Source: Pseudogemmobacter hezensis
Lineage (GTDB): Bacteria; Pseudomonadota; Alphaproteobacteria; Rhodobacterales; Rhodobacteraceae
Assembly (NCBI RefSeq): GCF_013155295.1
Contig: NZ_JABJXT010000021.1
Span: forward strand, 1-64,000
Direction: 5' to 3'
DNA: 64,000 bases
Position 1 is the first letter of the stretch. Each line of letters opens with the position of its first letter. The notes beneath the pieces are model-generated. The model ran no database searches. It had not been told where the DNA came from and saw only the letters and a program-made list of their open reading frames with translations. This document shows positions 25,923 to 36,134 of the stretch, in pieces. The position numbers were made by a program, and so were the translations under genes.

Positions 25923-26862
25923 TCAGGCTTTGCTCAGGCCCATGGCTTCCAGCTTCAGGATCAGCTGATGGGTGCAGCGGTCGACCTCGGCGCCTTCGGT
26001 AGCCGATGCGCCTGATATTGATGTCGCGGTGCTCTTTCGAGAAGCCAGGCTCGGATGACAGATGCTTGCGGACCACGTCACCGTCCAAAAGCGTCACCGG
26101 GCGGCCGCCCATCTCCATCAGCTTGACCATCAGCGCATTGGCGATGGTCGATTTGCCCGAACCGGAAAGCCTGGTGAAGAACACCGTGAAGCCGTGGCTG
26201 GAGTGCGGCGGAGAGGTACGGCGCAGCTCTTTCACCACTTCGGGGAAAGAGAACCACTCTGGGATCTCAAGGCCTTCGCGCAGACGGCGGCGCAGCTCGG
26301 TGCCGGAAATGCCGAGCACGGTCGGGTTCTCAGGCAACTCATTCGGTGTGTCGCGGCGGGGTTTGAAGTCGTAATGCATCGGGGTCCGGATGCCGGTGAT
26401 CGCGCCGCCCAGATAGGCCGCGCCCGCGGTATTGTGCAGGTAGTTGACGGCCGGATGGGCAAGGTCATCGGCACCGAAAACTTTCCCGGCCTCATTGGCT
26501 TTGTTCGGCACCCATTTGTCGGTGACCGACAGGATCGCAAGGATCACGCCTTCCCGGTCGCGCAGGGCGATGTCCTGGTCGGGCTCGACCTTCTTGGCGA
26601 AAGCCTCGGAGACATGCAGCGCCACCGGGGTCGGGAACAGCGTGCCATCGGGGTCGCGCATCGTCTCTACCACGCCCTGATAATCGACCTGGTTCATAAA
26701 GCCCTTCAGCGGAAAAGACCGCCATTCATCATCAGTTCCGGATCACAGGTCTGGCGCGGCGTCAGATCCCAGGAGGTCAGCGCGGCGGCCTCATGCTTCA
26801 GCTTCCGGGCGGAATCGTAAGAGATAAAGCTCTGGGATCGGGCCGAGATTGGGGAACGATAT
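25923..26862 (-). pseudogene. Decayed sulfate adenylyltransferase / APS kinase fusion
   Basis: The minus strand holds successive pieces of a Sat-CysC fusion (sulfate to APS to PAPS; about 570 residues when intact). The pieces in order are: FPNLGPIPELY (near 26855, apparent start codon now ATA); SYDSARKLKHEAAALTSWDL and RQTCDPELMMNGG in another frame; PLKGFMNQVDYQGVVETM through RRDTPNELPENP; then directly GISGTELRRRLREGLEIPEW and the kinase P-loop RLSGSGKST through INIRRIGY; then EVDRCTHQLILKLEAMGL in another frame, to the stop. About 190 residues of Sat, including the HxxH and GRDHAG active-site motifs, and most of the second half of the kinase are gone. At least three frameshifts are present. 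It cannot be functional. Confidence 0.85.
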
Positions 26863-27175
26863 GCTGCTGCCTTCTGCTGCTTGCGACCAGCGCGACAGGT
26901 CCCGCGAGACGAATTTTTGCTGTATTCGCGGCGGGCTCTGCCCCTGATTGGAGCGAAATTCAGGTAAAGGCCCGGAATTGCTGCGGCTGAAAGCACAAAG
27001 GTCGCGATTCCCCCAAAGGCCGGACCAGTCTTCGCGGCGCGGGGCTTTGGCTGGACTGTCCCTCTTTGGGCGAAGGGGCGCTAAGACGCAAAGCCCCTGC
27101 TAATCCCGCCGCCCTTACCCTGATGCGGCCCCGATACAGCCTGCATCAGGGCCGTATCAGGGTAAGGTGGGGCGC
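26863..27175. other. Gene-free spacer upstream of sat/cysC pseudogene
   Basis: No coding frame is supported. The spacer ends in a 53-base near-perfect palindrome (27114-27166) beside the stop codon of the next gene. The former promoter of the sulfate-assimilation gene may have been here. Confidence 0.5.
27114..27166 (-). terminator. Large near-perfect palindrome, 26-bp arms
   Basis: The arms begin and end with CTTACCCTGAT and ATCAGGGTAAG; across 26 pairs and a 1-nt centre only three positions differ, each giving a G-U type wobble in RNA. It stands ten bases beyond the stop of the redoxin/dioxygenase gene and may act as its terminator or 3' stabiliser, though there is no T-run. Confidence 0.6.
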
Positions 27176-28288
27176 TTAGCTCTGGGGGGCGGCCAGCACC
27201 ACGCTGCCCATATTTTCAGCGCGGATTTTCGCCGCAGCCTCATCATAGACGAAGGGCAGGAAGGCAAAGCGTCGCCCGCGCGTGACCGGCGTGACCCGGT
27301 GCAAAAGCGAGCAGGAGAACACCACCGCGCCGCCCGGAGGCGCCTTCATGCTGCGCGGCCCATATTCGGGAAAGCTGACCTCGCCACCGTCGAAATCATC
27401 GTTGAGGTTGATCGAGACCGCAAAGCGGCGATGCGCGGTGCCGCTGGTGGTATTGTCACGGTGGGCGCTGAAATGGCCGCCCTCATCGGCGCTGTAGCAA
27501 GAGACGATGTAACGCTCCATCCGGGTGGCGGCATATTGGTGGACCTTTTGGATCTCTGGCAGGACGCGGCGCGAGATTGCGGTCTGGATCTGGCGGATCA
27601 GCTCGGGGTCGGTGACCGTGCAGTCGCGGCGGCTTTTGAAACGCAGGTCATTGACGCCCACCGTCTTGCCGCCGATCTGACGCATGGTGCCGGAAAACTC
27701 GCCGCCCTCGGCCTCATAAAGACCGATCAGCGTCTGGCAGAGCGCGGGCTCGAACACGCGGGGCAGGTAAAGGATGGGGGCCTGCAGCTCTATCCCGGCA
27801 AAGCGGGCGGGGGCGGGCTGGCTTTCCAGCAGGCGGATCACCCTTGCGATATCGCCGCCATCGGCCTCAAAGGGGATCAGGTCGATCATCCGCATGCTGG
27901 GGTCAATCACCGCCCAAAGCGGGCGCAGATGGCTGCCGGGGGGAATATCGGTTTCCCGCGGGGCGGCGCCGTAAAGACGCGAGGCGGTCAGATCGCTGTC
28001 CCAGATAAAGCGGTATCCCGGTAGCTGGTTTTGCAGCCTGCCGCCCTGTTCATCCGCCGGATCGGCCGAGATGCCGAAAAACGCTGCAAAACTGTCGTTG
28101 AACAGATCGGGCCGTGCCCGAACGGCCTGCAGGCGCGGGGCGGAATGGGGGCTGGCGGCGCTGCCGAAGAAACACAGAACCAGATAACGCCCGGCGGCGG
28201 TATCGATGGTATAAGAGGGGGTGCCATAGGCGCGTTGGGTGAAATAGGGGGCAGGCTCACCCGCTGTGATCTGACGATAGGAGGGCAT
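27176..28288 (-). CDS. Redoxin-like / 2OG-Fe(II) oxygenase fusion protein
   Basis: A 370-residue two-domain protein. Residues 1 to about 155 have a peroxiredoxin/AhpC-like thioredoxin fold pattern (GEPAPYFTQ, YLVLCFFGSAASPHSAPRLQAV, FFGISADPADE, DSDLTASRLYG). The position of the peroxidatic Cys in the PxxxTxxC motif is not Cys. Residues 160-370 are a prolyl-4-hydroxylase-type dioxygenase with iron ligands HRD near 285 and LLHRV near 335 and the 2-oxoglutarate Arg in TRGRRF near 345. It probably hydroxylates a protein or peptide. ATG 28288 follows GGAAAG. Such fusions occur in other alphaproteobacteria; the substrate is unknown. Confidence 0.75.
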   Translation of the reverse strand: MPSYRQITAGEPAPYFTQRAYGTPSYTIDTAAGRYLVLCFFGSAASPHSAPRLQAVRARPDLFNDSFAAFFGISADPADEQGGRLQNQLPGYRFIWDSDLTASRLYGAAPRETDIPPGSHLRPLWAVIDPSMRMIDLIPFEADGGDIARVIRLLESQPAPARFAGIELQAPILYLPRVFEPALCQTLIGLYEAEGGEFSGTMRQIGGKTVGVNDLRFKSRRDCTVTDPELIRQIQTAISRRVLPEIQKVHQYAATRMERYIVSCYSADEGGHFSAHRDNTTSGTAHRRFAVSINLNDDFDGGEVSFPEYGPRSMKAPPGGAVVFSCSLLHRVTPVTRGRRFAFLPFVYDEAAAKIRAENMGSVVLAAPQS

Positions 28289-28639
28289 GGCAATCTTTCC
28301 GTGTCGCTACAAAGGGGCACCAAAGGCTGAAGTGTATGGCCGGTATGGCTCTGGCTGATCCCTGGGCAAATGGCAGGGGCCCGGAGTGCGGGATCAGGGA
28401 CTATGGCAATATGGCAAGGGCGCCGGTGGAAAACCCCGGTAAAGTGACGCCACCGGCGGGCGATGCCAAGCCTCGAATGCTCAGTTCGGTATCTTTTATC
28501 ACCGAGGCCGTTGACTGGCCAAAGCGCTGCGCAGTTTTGCGGATCATTCAGGGCGGGGCCTGCTGCCGCCTTCGGCCCTTTGCTGAGACCGGGCGCTGCC
28601 CTAGAGTGGCGCAAACGCAGCCAAGGGGGACTGTTTCGC
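28289..28639. other. Gene-free spacer between divergent genes
   Basis: No gene is seen in these 350 bases. A possible promoter for the downstream AhpD-like gene is TTGCTG, a 16-bp spacer and TAGAGT (about 28579-28606). Otherwise nothing stands out. Confidence 0.4.
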
Positions 28640-29098
28640 ATGTCAGGCCGGATGAATTACTACCGCGCCGCGCCAGCGGCCATGAAGGCGATGATGGCGC
28701 TGGAAGAGGCGGTCATGGCCCTGACCATCTCGCCGCCCCTGCGCGAGCTGATCAGGATGCGGGTGTCGCAGATCAATGGCTGCGCCTATTGCCTGAACAT
28801 TCATGCCCCAGAGGCGCGGCGCGCCGGGGTTTCGCAGCAAAAACTGGATGTTCTGTCGGCCTGGCGCGAAAGCCCGGCCTTCGATGCACAGGAGCGGGCG
28901 GCGCTTGGCTGGGCCGAGGCCCTGACCCGGCTGGAAACCAGCGGCGCAGCCGATGCCGATTACAACGCACTGGCCGCCGCCTTTACCCAACAGGAACGGG
29001 CCGAGCTGACGCTGGTCATCACCACCATCAATGCCTGGAACCGTTTCGCGGTTGGCTTTCGCATGCCGCATCCGGTGGAAGACGGGGGAGGGCGCTGA
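28640..29098 (+). CDS. Carboxymuconolactone decarboxylase / AhpD-like protein
   Basis: A 152-residue all-helical AhpD-type protein with the redox-active CxxC and following His in INGCAYCLNIHAPEARRAG near residue 45, and a C-terminal LVITTINAWNRFAVGFRMP. Members act as alkyl-hydroperoxidase-like reductases with thioredoxin or lipoamide as donor; neighbourhood to trxB (convergent, 84 bases) fits a thiol-redox role. Start ATG 28640 has AAGGGGG upstream; longer in-frame starts have none. Confidence 0.85.
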   Translation: MSGRMNYYRAAPAAMKAMMALEEAVMALTISPPLRELIRMRVSQINGCAYCLNIHAPEARRAGVSQQKLDVLSAWRESPAFDAQERAALGWAEALTRLETSGAADADYNALAAAFTQQERAELTLVITTINAWNRFAVGFRMPHPVEDGGGR

Positions 29099-29182
29099 TT
29101 GCGGGTCTGCCTTCGCCCGCAACCAGCTGATTAAAGTGTGCCTGCACGCCTGGCGCTGTGGCCCTTCGGTGCGGTGGCCCGC

Positions 29183-30298
<1,116 letters not shown>

Positions 30299-30368
30299 CT
30301 ATCCTTGAAACAATGTTGCGCAAAAATGGGCAAAAGCCTATTGAGGCAGCGATAAGAAGGAATCTGAC

Positions 30369-30869
30369 ATGGCCAGCCACAAGCTTGACGACACGGACCG
30401 GCAAATCCTGGCAGAGCTGCAGGCAGACGGCCGGATGACCAATGTCGAGCTGGCCAGCCGTGTTGGCATCTCGGCGCCGCCCTGTCTGCGCCGGGTGCGC
30501 ACGCTGGAAGAGCAGGGCTATATCAGCGGCTATCATGCCGATATCGACGCGCGCTCGCTGGGGTTCGAGGTCTCGGTCTTTGCGATGGTGCGCCTGACCA
30601 GCCAGGCCGAATCCGATCTGGCCGCCTTTGAAGAGCGCTGCCGCGCCTGGTCTTTGGTGCGCGAATGCCATATGCTGAATGGCGAGATCGACTTCATCCT
30701 GAAATGCGTCTCGCCCGATCTGTCGACCTTCCAGAGCTTTCTGACCCAGGATCTGCTGACCGCGCCGAATGTGGCCAATGTCAAAACCAGCCTGGTGATC
30801 CGCAACGCCAAGGATGAGCCGGGCGTGCCCTTTGACGTGCTTGAGGCGCGACTGGCCCGAAACGCCTGA
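30369..30869 (+). CDS. Lrp/AsnC family transcriptional regulator
   Basis: A 166-residue regulator with an N-terminal winged helix-turn-helix (LDDTDRQILAELQADGRMTN..., recognition helix ISAPPCLRRVRTLEEQG near residue 36) and a C-terminal RAM/ligand domain (GFEVSVFAMVRLTSQ near 65, ECHMLNGEIDFILKC near 98). These proteins usually sense amino acids. AAGGAATCTGAC precedes the ATG. It is divergent from trxB. A GC hairpin without T-run follows the stop (30873-30890). Confidence 0.9.
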   Translation: MASHKLDDTDRQILAELQADGRMTNVELASRVGISAPPCLRRVRTLEEQGYISGYHADIDARSLGFEVSVFAMVRLTSQAESDLAAFEERCRAWSLVRECHMLNGEIDFILKCVSPDLSTFQSFLTQDLLTAPNVANVKTSLVIRNAKDEPGVPFDVLEARLARNA

Positions 30870-31524
30870 AACGGGGCCTGAAACGGCCCCGGAGGCGGTT
30901 AAACACCTGAGACGGATAAGCGTCTGGGTGGGCACTGCTGGACGGCCACTTCTGGACAGTAACTGCTGGATGGGCACGAAACGGGCATCCGTGGCGCGCG
31001 GCTGTTGCCTGCTCTGCGCTATTGCCTGGCCGGATGGGCGGTAATCTTTAAAATTTGAGAGATTTAGCCCGTCATTCGCCCGGAGCCCCCGGAACCAGCG
31101 GCGGGGTTCGCTGTTGTAGCCACAGACAGCGCCAAAGCAGCTGCGCCTGAAAGGTTCTTTGAAAAATGCGGATTGATTTTATTTTCTACTGAAAAACGGT
31201 CCCGTTAATGTGCCAGAGGAGCACCGGGACCGTTTGTTTCTGCCTCTTCTCCCGCATCGTGAGCGGCGACCGGGAGAGATCCTTCGCACCCCCTGGTGCA
31301 TCGGATCATAGTCAGGGACATAACGCTGACACCATTCGTGTCCTGATTGCGGGCAGTTGTCAAATATTTGCCGTCGTTCTGGCGCAGCCGCGTCGACAAT
31401 TGGCGTAGTTTGGCGGAATTGTTGCGATTATGCCGCGAAATTCCGCCCTCTGGCCTGCGAAATCGGGCAGCAAAATGGCGTTTGCCCTGTCAGATGCCCG
31501 AAATCCTGCCTCTCCGATTCGTGC
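30870..31524. other. 655-base gene-poor stretch
   Basis: No supported coding frame exists. The first part contains short repeats of an ACTGCTGGA-type word (30930-30970). The middle is AT-richer (31040-31070, 31150-31190) and contains a strong hairpin (31194-31235). A small RNA or old insertion is possible; I cannot name a family. Confidence 0.4.
31194..31235 (+). terminator. Strong hairpin, possible terminator or small-RNA end
   Basis: Arms AAACGGTCCCG and CGGGACCGTTT pair perfectly; an inner GTGC/GCAC pair extends the stem past a TTAAT bulge. T-rich sequence follows (TGTTTCTGCCTCTTCTC). No coding gene ends nearby, so it may terminate an untranslated RNA on the plus strand. Confidence 0.5.
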
Positions 31525-31764
31525 TTAACGTGCGGCAAGCCCATTGGGGCCGGAACCGCGGCGGAAAAGGGCCGTGGTGCGATGGCTCGATTCGGCAGTC
31601 ATGATCTCGATCGGGCGGCGCGGGCTTTGCCCGTCTTTCGCGCCGCGCATCCAGGGAAAAGCCGGCAGCGGTTCGCCCGAGGCGGCGATCACGCTTTTCA
31701 GCCAGCGGCGCTCAAGCTTTTTCTCAGAGGCTTCGGTATGGGTGGCCCGGAACTTGTAAAACAT
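31525..31764 (-). CDS. Small unknown protein, 79 residues
   Basis: Not assigned to a named family. A strong ribosome-binding site (ACAGGAGAGCAGC) precedes ATG 31764, which is the main support. The product has a basic, Trp-containing central segment (EKKLERRWLKSVIAASGEPLP, then FPWMRGAKDG near residue 38) followed by a polar tail. I have an impression of similar short basic proteins in other rhodobacteria with a WLKSV...LPWxRG pattern, but could not check. It is isolated, 226 bases from pgeF, with a tail that may be extended by a frameshift. Confidence 0.5.
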   Translation of the reverse strand: MFYKFRATHTEASEKKLERRWLKSVIAASGEPLPAFPWMRGAKDGQSPRRPIEIMTAESSHRTTALFRRGSGPNGLAAR

Positions 31765-31990
31765 GCTGCTCTCCTGTGGTTTGCGTCCGTTGGGCGTTTC
31801 CCCCGGGGCTTTTGCCCCCTGATCGGTCGCGGTGTTGTTTCAGGATCGCGGGTAAATCTGGCGCAGTTTTGGCTGATTGATGCAGTATTGAGGTCATTTC
31901 AGGGCGTGCATGCCCCGAATAACACCGGATCTGCGGTGAATGCGGCGATATTGTTGCAAGCCCACGGGCAATCAGGCCCGGGCCCTGGGC

Positions 31991-32752
31991 CTAAAGGCTG
32001 ATCGCGGCGATCAGGCGGCCGTAGTCGGCCTCTCCGGCATGGGTGGTGCGGCGGTAAGAGAAAAAGCGCTCGGGGTCGGCATAGGTGCAATGCCCGGTCC
32101 ATTCCGCTGATCCGACGCCTGCGCTGCGCAGACGGTGCAGCCCATAGGCGGGCAGGTCGAACTGATAGCGCCCATTCTTGCCATTGGCGAAAAAGCGGGC
32201 GTTTTCCGCATCATCGGCCAGGAAGTTTTGCAAAAACTCCTCGGTGACCTCATAGGCGGCCTGGCTGATCGTGGGCCCGATCACCGCATGGATCGCCTGA
32301 CGCGACGCGCCCAGCGTTTCCATTGCGGAAATTGTGGCCTCAAGCACGCCATCCATCGCGCCCCGCCAGCCCGCATGGGCGGCGCCGATCACGCCTGCCT
32401 GCGGGTCGGAAAACAGCACCGGCTGGCAATCGGCGGTCAGAACGGAAAGCGCGAGGCCGGGCGTGGCGGTCACCAGGGCATCGGCGCGGGGGCGGGCCTC
32501 GGGCGGGCCGCTTTGCGGGCCGTTTGCCGTCACCACATCAGCCGAGTGGATCTGATGCACCGACAAAAGCCCATCTGCGCCGACCCCCATCGCCTCGGCG
32601 ACGCGGGCGCGGTTGATCGCCACGATCTCGGCCTGGTCGGAGGAACCAAAGCCGCAATTCAGCCCGGCAAAGATCCCCGAAGAGGCCCCGCCCTTGCGGG
32701 TGAAAAAGCCATGGCGCGAAGGGATTTCCCTTGAGGTTATGATCTCAAGCAT
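31991..32752 (-). CDS. pgeF: Peptidoglycan editing factor PgeF (polyphenol oxidase family)
   Basis: A 253-residue member of the YfiH/DUF152 family, which corrects wrong L-serine-containing muropeptides and has copper/zinc-type laccase-like ligands. Motifs: HGFFTRKGGASSGIFAGLNCG near residue 14, VHQIHSADV near 65, LTADCQPVLF near 105 and AAHAGWRGAMDGVLEA near 124, giving the His/Cys/His metal site. ATG 32752 overlaps the stop of the methyltransferase gene. It is the last gene of an lgt-midA-pgeF operon. Confidence 0.87.
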   Translation of the reverse strand: MLEIITSREIPSRHGFFTRKGGASSGIFAGLNCGFGSSDQAEIVAINRARVAEAMGVGADGLLSVHQIHSADVVTANGPQSGPPEARPRADALVTATPGLALSVLTADCQPVLFSDPQAGVIGAAHAGWRGAMDGVLEATISAMETLGASRQAIHAVIGPTISQAAYEVTEEFLQNFLADDAENARFFANGKNGRYQFDLPAYGLHRLRSAGVGSAEWTGHCTYADPERFFSYRRTTHAGEADYGRLIAAISL

Positions 32753-33881
32753 CATCTGCGGTTTCCGTGTCAGAGCCTTGCACCGCCTGATCCCTGTCAG
32801 AGCCGGACGTGTCAAATCCGGCAGGCAGCGGCGCATCGGCCCGGTAAATTGCGAGAGCTTTGAACAAAGTCCCCATTTCTGCGGGATCGGTCAAGCGTCG
32901 TGCGGCTGCAAGCGGATCATTTGCCGCCGCGCGGGGATGGGCGGCCAATTGCCGGGCACGGGTGTCAATGCCAAGCGCTTTCAGCAGCGTCCCCTGCGTC
33001 GTATAGGCGGTGGCGGCGGGCCGGGCGGCCTGGGCCAGGGCCTCGAAATCGACATGGGCAGTCAGATCGGCCTCGCCGGGGGCGGCAAAGGGATCTGTAT
33101 AGGCATGTTTGCCCATGCTCTGGGCCATGGCCTGGAATGTATCGCCAAGGCTGCGCCAACCGCCGTAATCCAGGATCAGCGCCAGCCCGCCGCAGCGACG
33201 GATACGGCCCGCGATTTCTGCGGTGATCGGGGCGGCGGCGGGGCAGATCTCGACCACGCCGCCCTCAGGAACGTCTGCGCGGTGGGCAAGCGCGGCCAGC
33301 GGGCCGGGCGGGGCCTGGCCGGGCTGCAGCTGGCCCTCAGGCGAGAGGCCGATCATAGTCTCGGCCCAAAGACCCGCGCGGGCGGTGAACTGGCGGATCG
33401 GCAGGGCGTCGAAAAACTCATTGGCGACCAGGAAGAGCGGGGCCTCTGGCAGGTCCTGGACCTGGGGGCGCCATTCGACGCTGTGTGCCGCCAGGGTGCG
33501 GGCCTGGACTTCGCGCAGGGTTTCTGATGCCTCGACCAGGATGATCCGGGCTGCGGCGTGAAAGCCGGGCACCCGGGCGGTTGCGCGCAGGATGTCGGCC
33601 ATCAGCGTGCCCCGGCCCGGCCCGCATTCCGCCAGGGTGAAGGAGGCAGGCTGGCCCAGATCCAGCCAGTATTGCGCAAGGCAAAGGCCCAGCAGCTCGC
33701 CGAACATCTGGCTGATCTCGGGGGCGGTGATGAAATCGCCCGCCTGGCCAAAGGGGTCGCGGGTGGCGTAATAGCCATGCGCCGGGTGCAAAAGGCATTC
33801 CGCCATGTAATCGGCCAGGCTGATCGGGCCGGTGGCGCGGATACGGGCCGCCAGCAGCCCTGCCAGCGGGGTGGGCGTCAT
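32745..33881 (-). CDS. MidA/NDUFAF7-type SAM-dependent methyltransferase
   Basis: A 378-residue class I methyltransferase of COG1565. Family motifs: [21 protein letters not shown] near residue 25, [16 protein letters not shown] near 50, AdoMet-binding [15 protein letters not shown] near 85 and [12 protein letters not shown] near 154. The mitochondrial relative NDUFAF7 methylates an Arg of a complex I subunit; the bacterial target is unproven. ATG 33881 overlaps the lgt stop (ATGA). The last 20 residues are acidic and not conserved. Confidence 0.85.
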   Translation of the reverse strand: MTPTPLAGLLAARIRATGPISLADYMAECLLHPAHGYYATRDPFGQAGDFITAPEISQMFGELLGLCLAQYWLDLGQPASFTLAECGPGRGTLMADILRATARVPGFHAAARIILVEASETLREVQARTLAAHSVEWRPQVQDLPEAPLFLVANEFFDALPIRQFTARAGLWAETMIGLSPEGQLQPGQAPPGPLAALAHRADVPEGGVVEICPAAAPITAEIAGRIRRCGGLALILDYGGWRSLGDTFQAMAQSMGKHAYTDPFAAPGEADLTAHVDFEALAQAARPAATAYTTQGTLLKALGIDTRARQLAAHPRAAANDPLAAARRLTDPAEMGTLFKALAIYRADAPLPAGFDTSGSDRDQAVQGSDTETADDA

Positions 33882-34768
33882 GGGGTTTGACGCCGCAGCA
33901 GGAACCACAGCCCCACCAGGATCATCGGCAGCGACAGCGCCTGACCCATGGTGATGCCCCAGCCATTGATCTGGAAGGCAAGGCCCAGCGGGTTGCCCTC
34001 GGATACGAACTGGTAATCAGGCTGGCGCACGAATTCGACAAGGAAGCGGGCAAAGCCATAGCCTGCGATGAATGTGCCCATGATGCGGCCGGGAAAGCGC
34101 AGCCAGCCGCGTTTCCAGACCAGCCAGAAGATCAGCGCCCCCAGCAAAAGCCCCTCAAGCGCGGCTTCGTAAAGCTGGCTGGGATGGCGGGCGCAAAGCC
34201 CGATGATGCCGGGGCAGGTCTGTGCGGCCTCGCCCGGGAAGATCACGCCCCAGGGCGCATCGGTCGGGCGGCCCCATAGCTCGGCGTTGATGAAATTCGC
34301 CAGCCGTCCGAACAAAAGCCCGGGCGTGACCGCATAGGCAAACAGATCGCCAACCGGCAGCGCCGGGATCTTTTCGCGCCGGGCAAAGATCAGCCCTGCC
34401 ACCACCACGCCCGCAAAGCCGCCGTGGAAGGACATGCCTCCATCCCACAGTCGCAGCGCGGCCATCGGATCGGCGGTGAAATTCTCATAGGAAAGATAGC
34501 GCCCCGGCTGATAGAACAGCACATAGCCCAGCCGCCCGCCGATGATCACGCCCATGATCACCCAGGTCAGAAGCCGCTCGACCTGCTCGGGCACCATGGG
34601 GGCGCGGCCTGGGGCCCAAAGGCCCGGCGTTTTCACCGCCTTTGTGATCAGCCACCAGCCCAGCAGCAGCCCGGCAATATAGGCCAGCGCATACCAGCGC
34701 AGCGCCAGGGTCATGCCAAACAGCTCGACTGCGAAAATATCGGGCGAGATATTGGGGAAGGGGATCAT
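33878..34768 (-). CDS. lgt: Prolipoprotein diacylglyceryl transferase
   Basis: A 296-residue inner-membrane enzyme that adds diacylglycerol to the lipobox Cys of prolipoproteins. Seven helices are predicted. Signature residues appear in [13 protein letters not shown] near 92, [14 protein letters not shown] near 122, the Lgt signature [21 protein letters not shown] near 165 and [12 protein letters not shown] near 205. AAAGG precedes ATG 34768. It is first in a tightly overlapping operon with midA and pgeF. Confidence 0.95.
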   Translation of the reverse strand: MIPFPNISPDIFAVELFGMTLALRWYALAYIAGLLLGWWLITKAVKTPGLWAPGRAPMVPEQVERLLTWVIMGVIIGGRLGYVLFYQPGRYLSYENFTADPMAALRLWDGGMSFHGGFAGVVVAGLIFARREKIPALPVGDLFAYAVTPGLLFGRLANFINAELWGRPTDAPWGVIFPGEAAQTCPGIIGLCARHPSQLYEAALEGLLLGALIFWLVWKRGWLRFPGRIMGTFIAGYGFARFLVEFVRQPDYQFVSEGNPLGLAFQINGWGITMGQALSLPMILVGLWFLLRRQTP

Positions 34769-35036
34769 GTCGGGCCTTTATCTGCCGGGGTGGGCCAAAG
34801 ACGCAGTTTCGGGTCGCGCATCCGGCCGCATTTGTCTGGCATCGCTTGTCCGGCGCTGAAGGGGTGAAGTCAACTGCCCTGCGGCCTCTGTGCTGCTGGC
34901 CTGCCGATGAGGCCCATGCGCTGATGCAGCCCTTGTGCGGGCGGGCCGGGACGCGCATAAAGGGGGGGCTGCTGCCCGAGGCCGGGCGTCAGCGCGTGAC
35001 GGATGCCAAAGACGCCAAACCTGCAGGGAAACCGCG

Positions 35037-35303
35037 ATGCAAAGCCGCAGCAAATTCCTCGATGACATGAGCCAGCTGATGACCAATGCCATGGGCGTGG
35101 CACAGGGCGCACGTACCGAGGCCGAGACGGCGGTGAAAAGCATGGCGGACCGCTGGATGGCGGGCCATGATTTCGTGACGCGTGAGGAATTCGACGCCGT
35201 GCGCCTGATGGCGCAAAAGGCCCGCGCCGAGAATGAGGCGCTGACCCTGCGCATCACCGCGCTGGAAGAGGCGCTGGCGCAAAAGGGCGGCAAGGCAAAG
35301 TAA
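35037..35303 (+). CDS. UbiK-like accessory factor (BMFP family)
   Basis: An 88-residue helical protein: MQSRSKFLDDMSQLMTNAMG amphipathic start, then FVTREEFDAVRLMAQKARAENEALTLRITALEEAL coiled coil, matching the UbiK/YqiC (BMFP) family that assists ubiquinone biosynthesis in proteobacteria. ATG 35037 has AGGGAAA upstream. It stands opposite lgt with a 268-base spacer and is followed by an intrinsic terminator. Confidence 0.8.
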   Translation: MQSRSKFLDDMSQLMTNAMGVAQGARTEAETAVKSMADRWMAGHDFVTREEFDAVRLMAQKARAENEALTLRITALEEALAQKGGKAK

Positions 35304-35363
35304 GGCCCTGGCGCCCGGGCAGAAAATGCCGTGCAAAACCGCCCCCGGGCGACGTTTCATTAA

Positions 35364-35390
35364 AAAAGGCACCGGGTTTCGGTGCCTTTT
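35364..35390 (+). terminator. Intrinsic terminator after ubiK-like gene
   Basis: AAAAGGCACCG and CGGTGCCTTTT form an 11-bp stem with a GGTTT loop, preceded by A-run and followed by CTGTTTTT; it can act in both directions for the convergent genes. Confidence 0.85.
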
Positions 35391-35421
35391 CTGTTTTTGG
35401 GTGTGATTGGTGGCCAGATCC

Positions 35422-35880
35422 TCAGGGCCTGATCGCATCCATCAGCGCCCGCCAGTCGTGATAGGCCTGCTCCTGATCGGCCAGAGGCACGGTCGAGCCG
35501 CCCGCGTCGCGCAGATCATTCAGCATTTGCTCTTTCAGATCGGCCTCTTCGATGCAGGCATCGGGATCGTCCAGCTGCGCGAAGGCCGGGCCCTCATAGC
35601 GGCTGATCAGCTCATCGGTTGAGAGTTTCAGCTCGCCATAGGCCAGCAGATCGAAAGAATCGGTCAGAAGCGAGTGCTCGGCATCGCTCAGACTGGCGCC
35701 GGGGCAGTTCACGCTGAGGACGGTCGCATTGTAGAGATTGCGCAGCATCCGGTCGGCGACCACGGGATCTTTGGCGAAGACCGCCATATCGGGCAGGGTG
35801 ACATAGACCTTGCCATCGGCCAGCGCGGCGGTGCCGCTGAGCAAAAGCGAACAGGTGGCAAGCAAAGCGAAGCGCTTCAT
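35422..35880 (-). CDS. Secreted unknown protein
   Basis: A 152-residue protein with a clear signal peptide (MKRFALLATCSLLLSGTAALA). The mature part has two Cys (VNCPGASLSDAEHSLLTDSFD near residue 55 and DACIEEADLKEQMLNDL near 107) and may be disulfide-bonded. GAGGT precedes ATG 35880; the longer in-frame start at 35946 lacks one. I do not recognise the family; no partner gene is evident. Confidence 0.7.
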   Translation of the reverse strand: MKRFALLATCSLLLSGTAALADGKVYVTLPDMAVFAKDPVVADRMLRNLYNATVLSVNCPGASLSDAEHSLLTDSFDLLAYGELKLSTDELISRYEGPAFAQLDDPDACIEEADLKEQMLNDLRDAGGSTVPLADQEQAYHDWRALMDAIRP

Positions 35881-36134
35881 ATCAACCTCATGATTTGGTG
35901 TGCTCTGGCGCGGGTCGGCCCGCAACCGGGGGTGGTTCTGCGGCATGGTTCTAAGACAGGGCCGCGGGCAGGGCTATGGGGCAATTCCTGACCCCGGCTG
36001 ATCTGTGCCGGTGGGGGCGCGCCGCCTCAGGCCGCGACCTGCGCACAGATACTGCGCGTGGATCGCCATTTCCACAGGCCTGCGCCGCCCCTATCTCTGA
36101 CATGAAACATTTTCGTGATCGGAGAGGTGAGACC

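Noticed and set aside
25747-26697. A functional 316-residue Sat/CysC protein
   Set aside because: The frame is open but lacks the Sat catalytic motifs and the normal kinase end, and the N-terminus lies in other frames, so it was called a pseudogene.
31205-31399. 64-residue minus-strand frame
   Set aside because: TTG start without ribosome-binding site, and its end overlaps the strong hairpin at 31194-31235.
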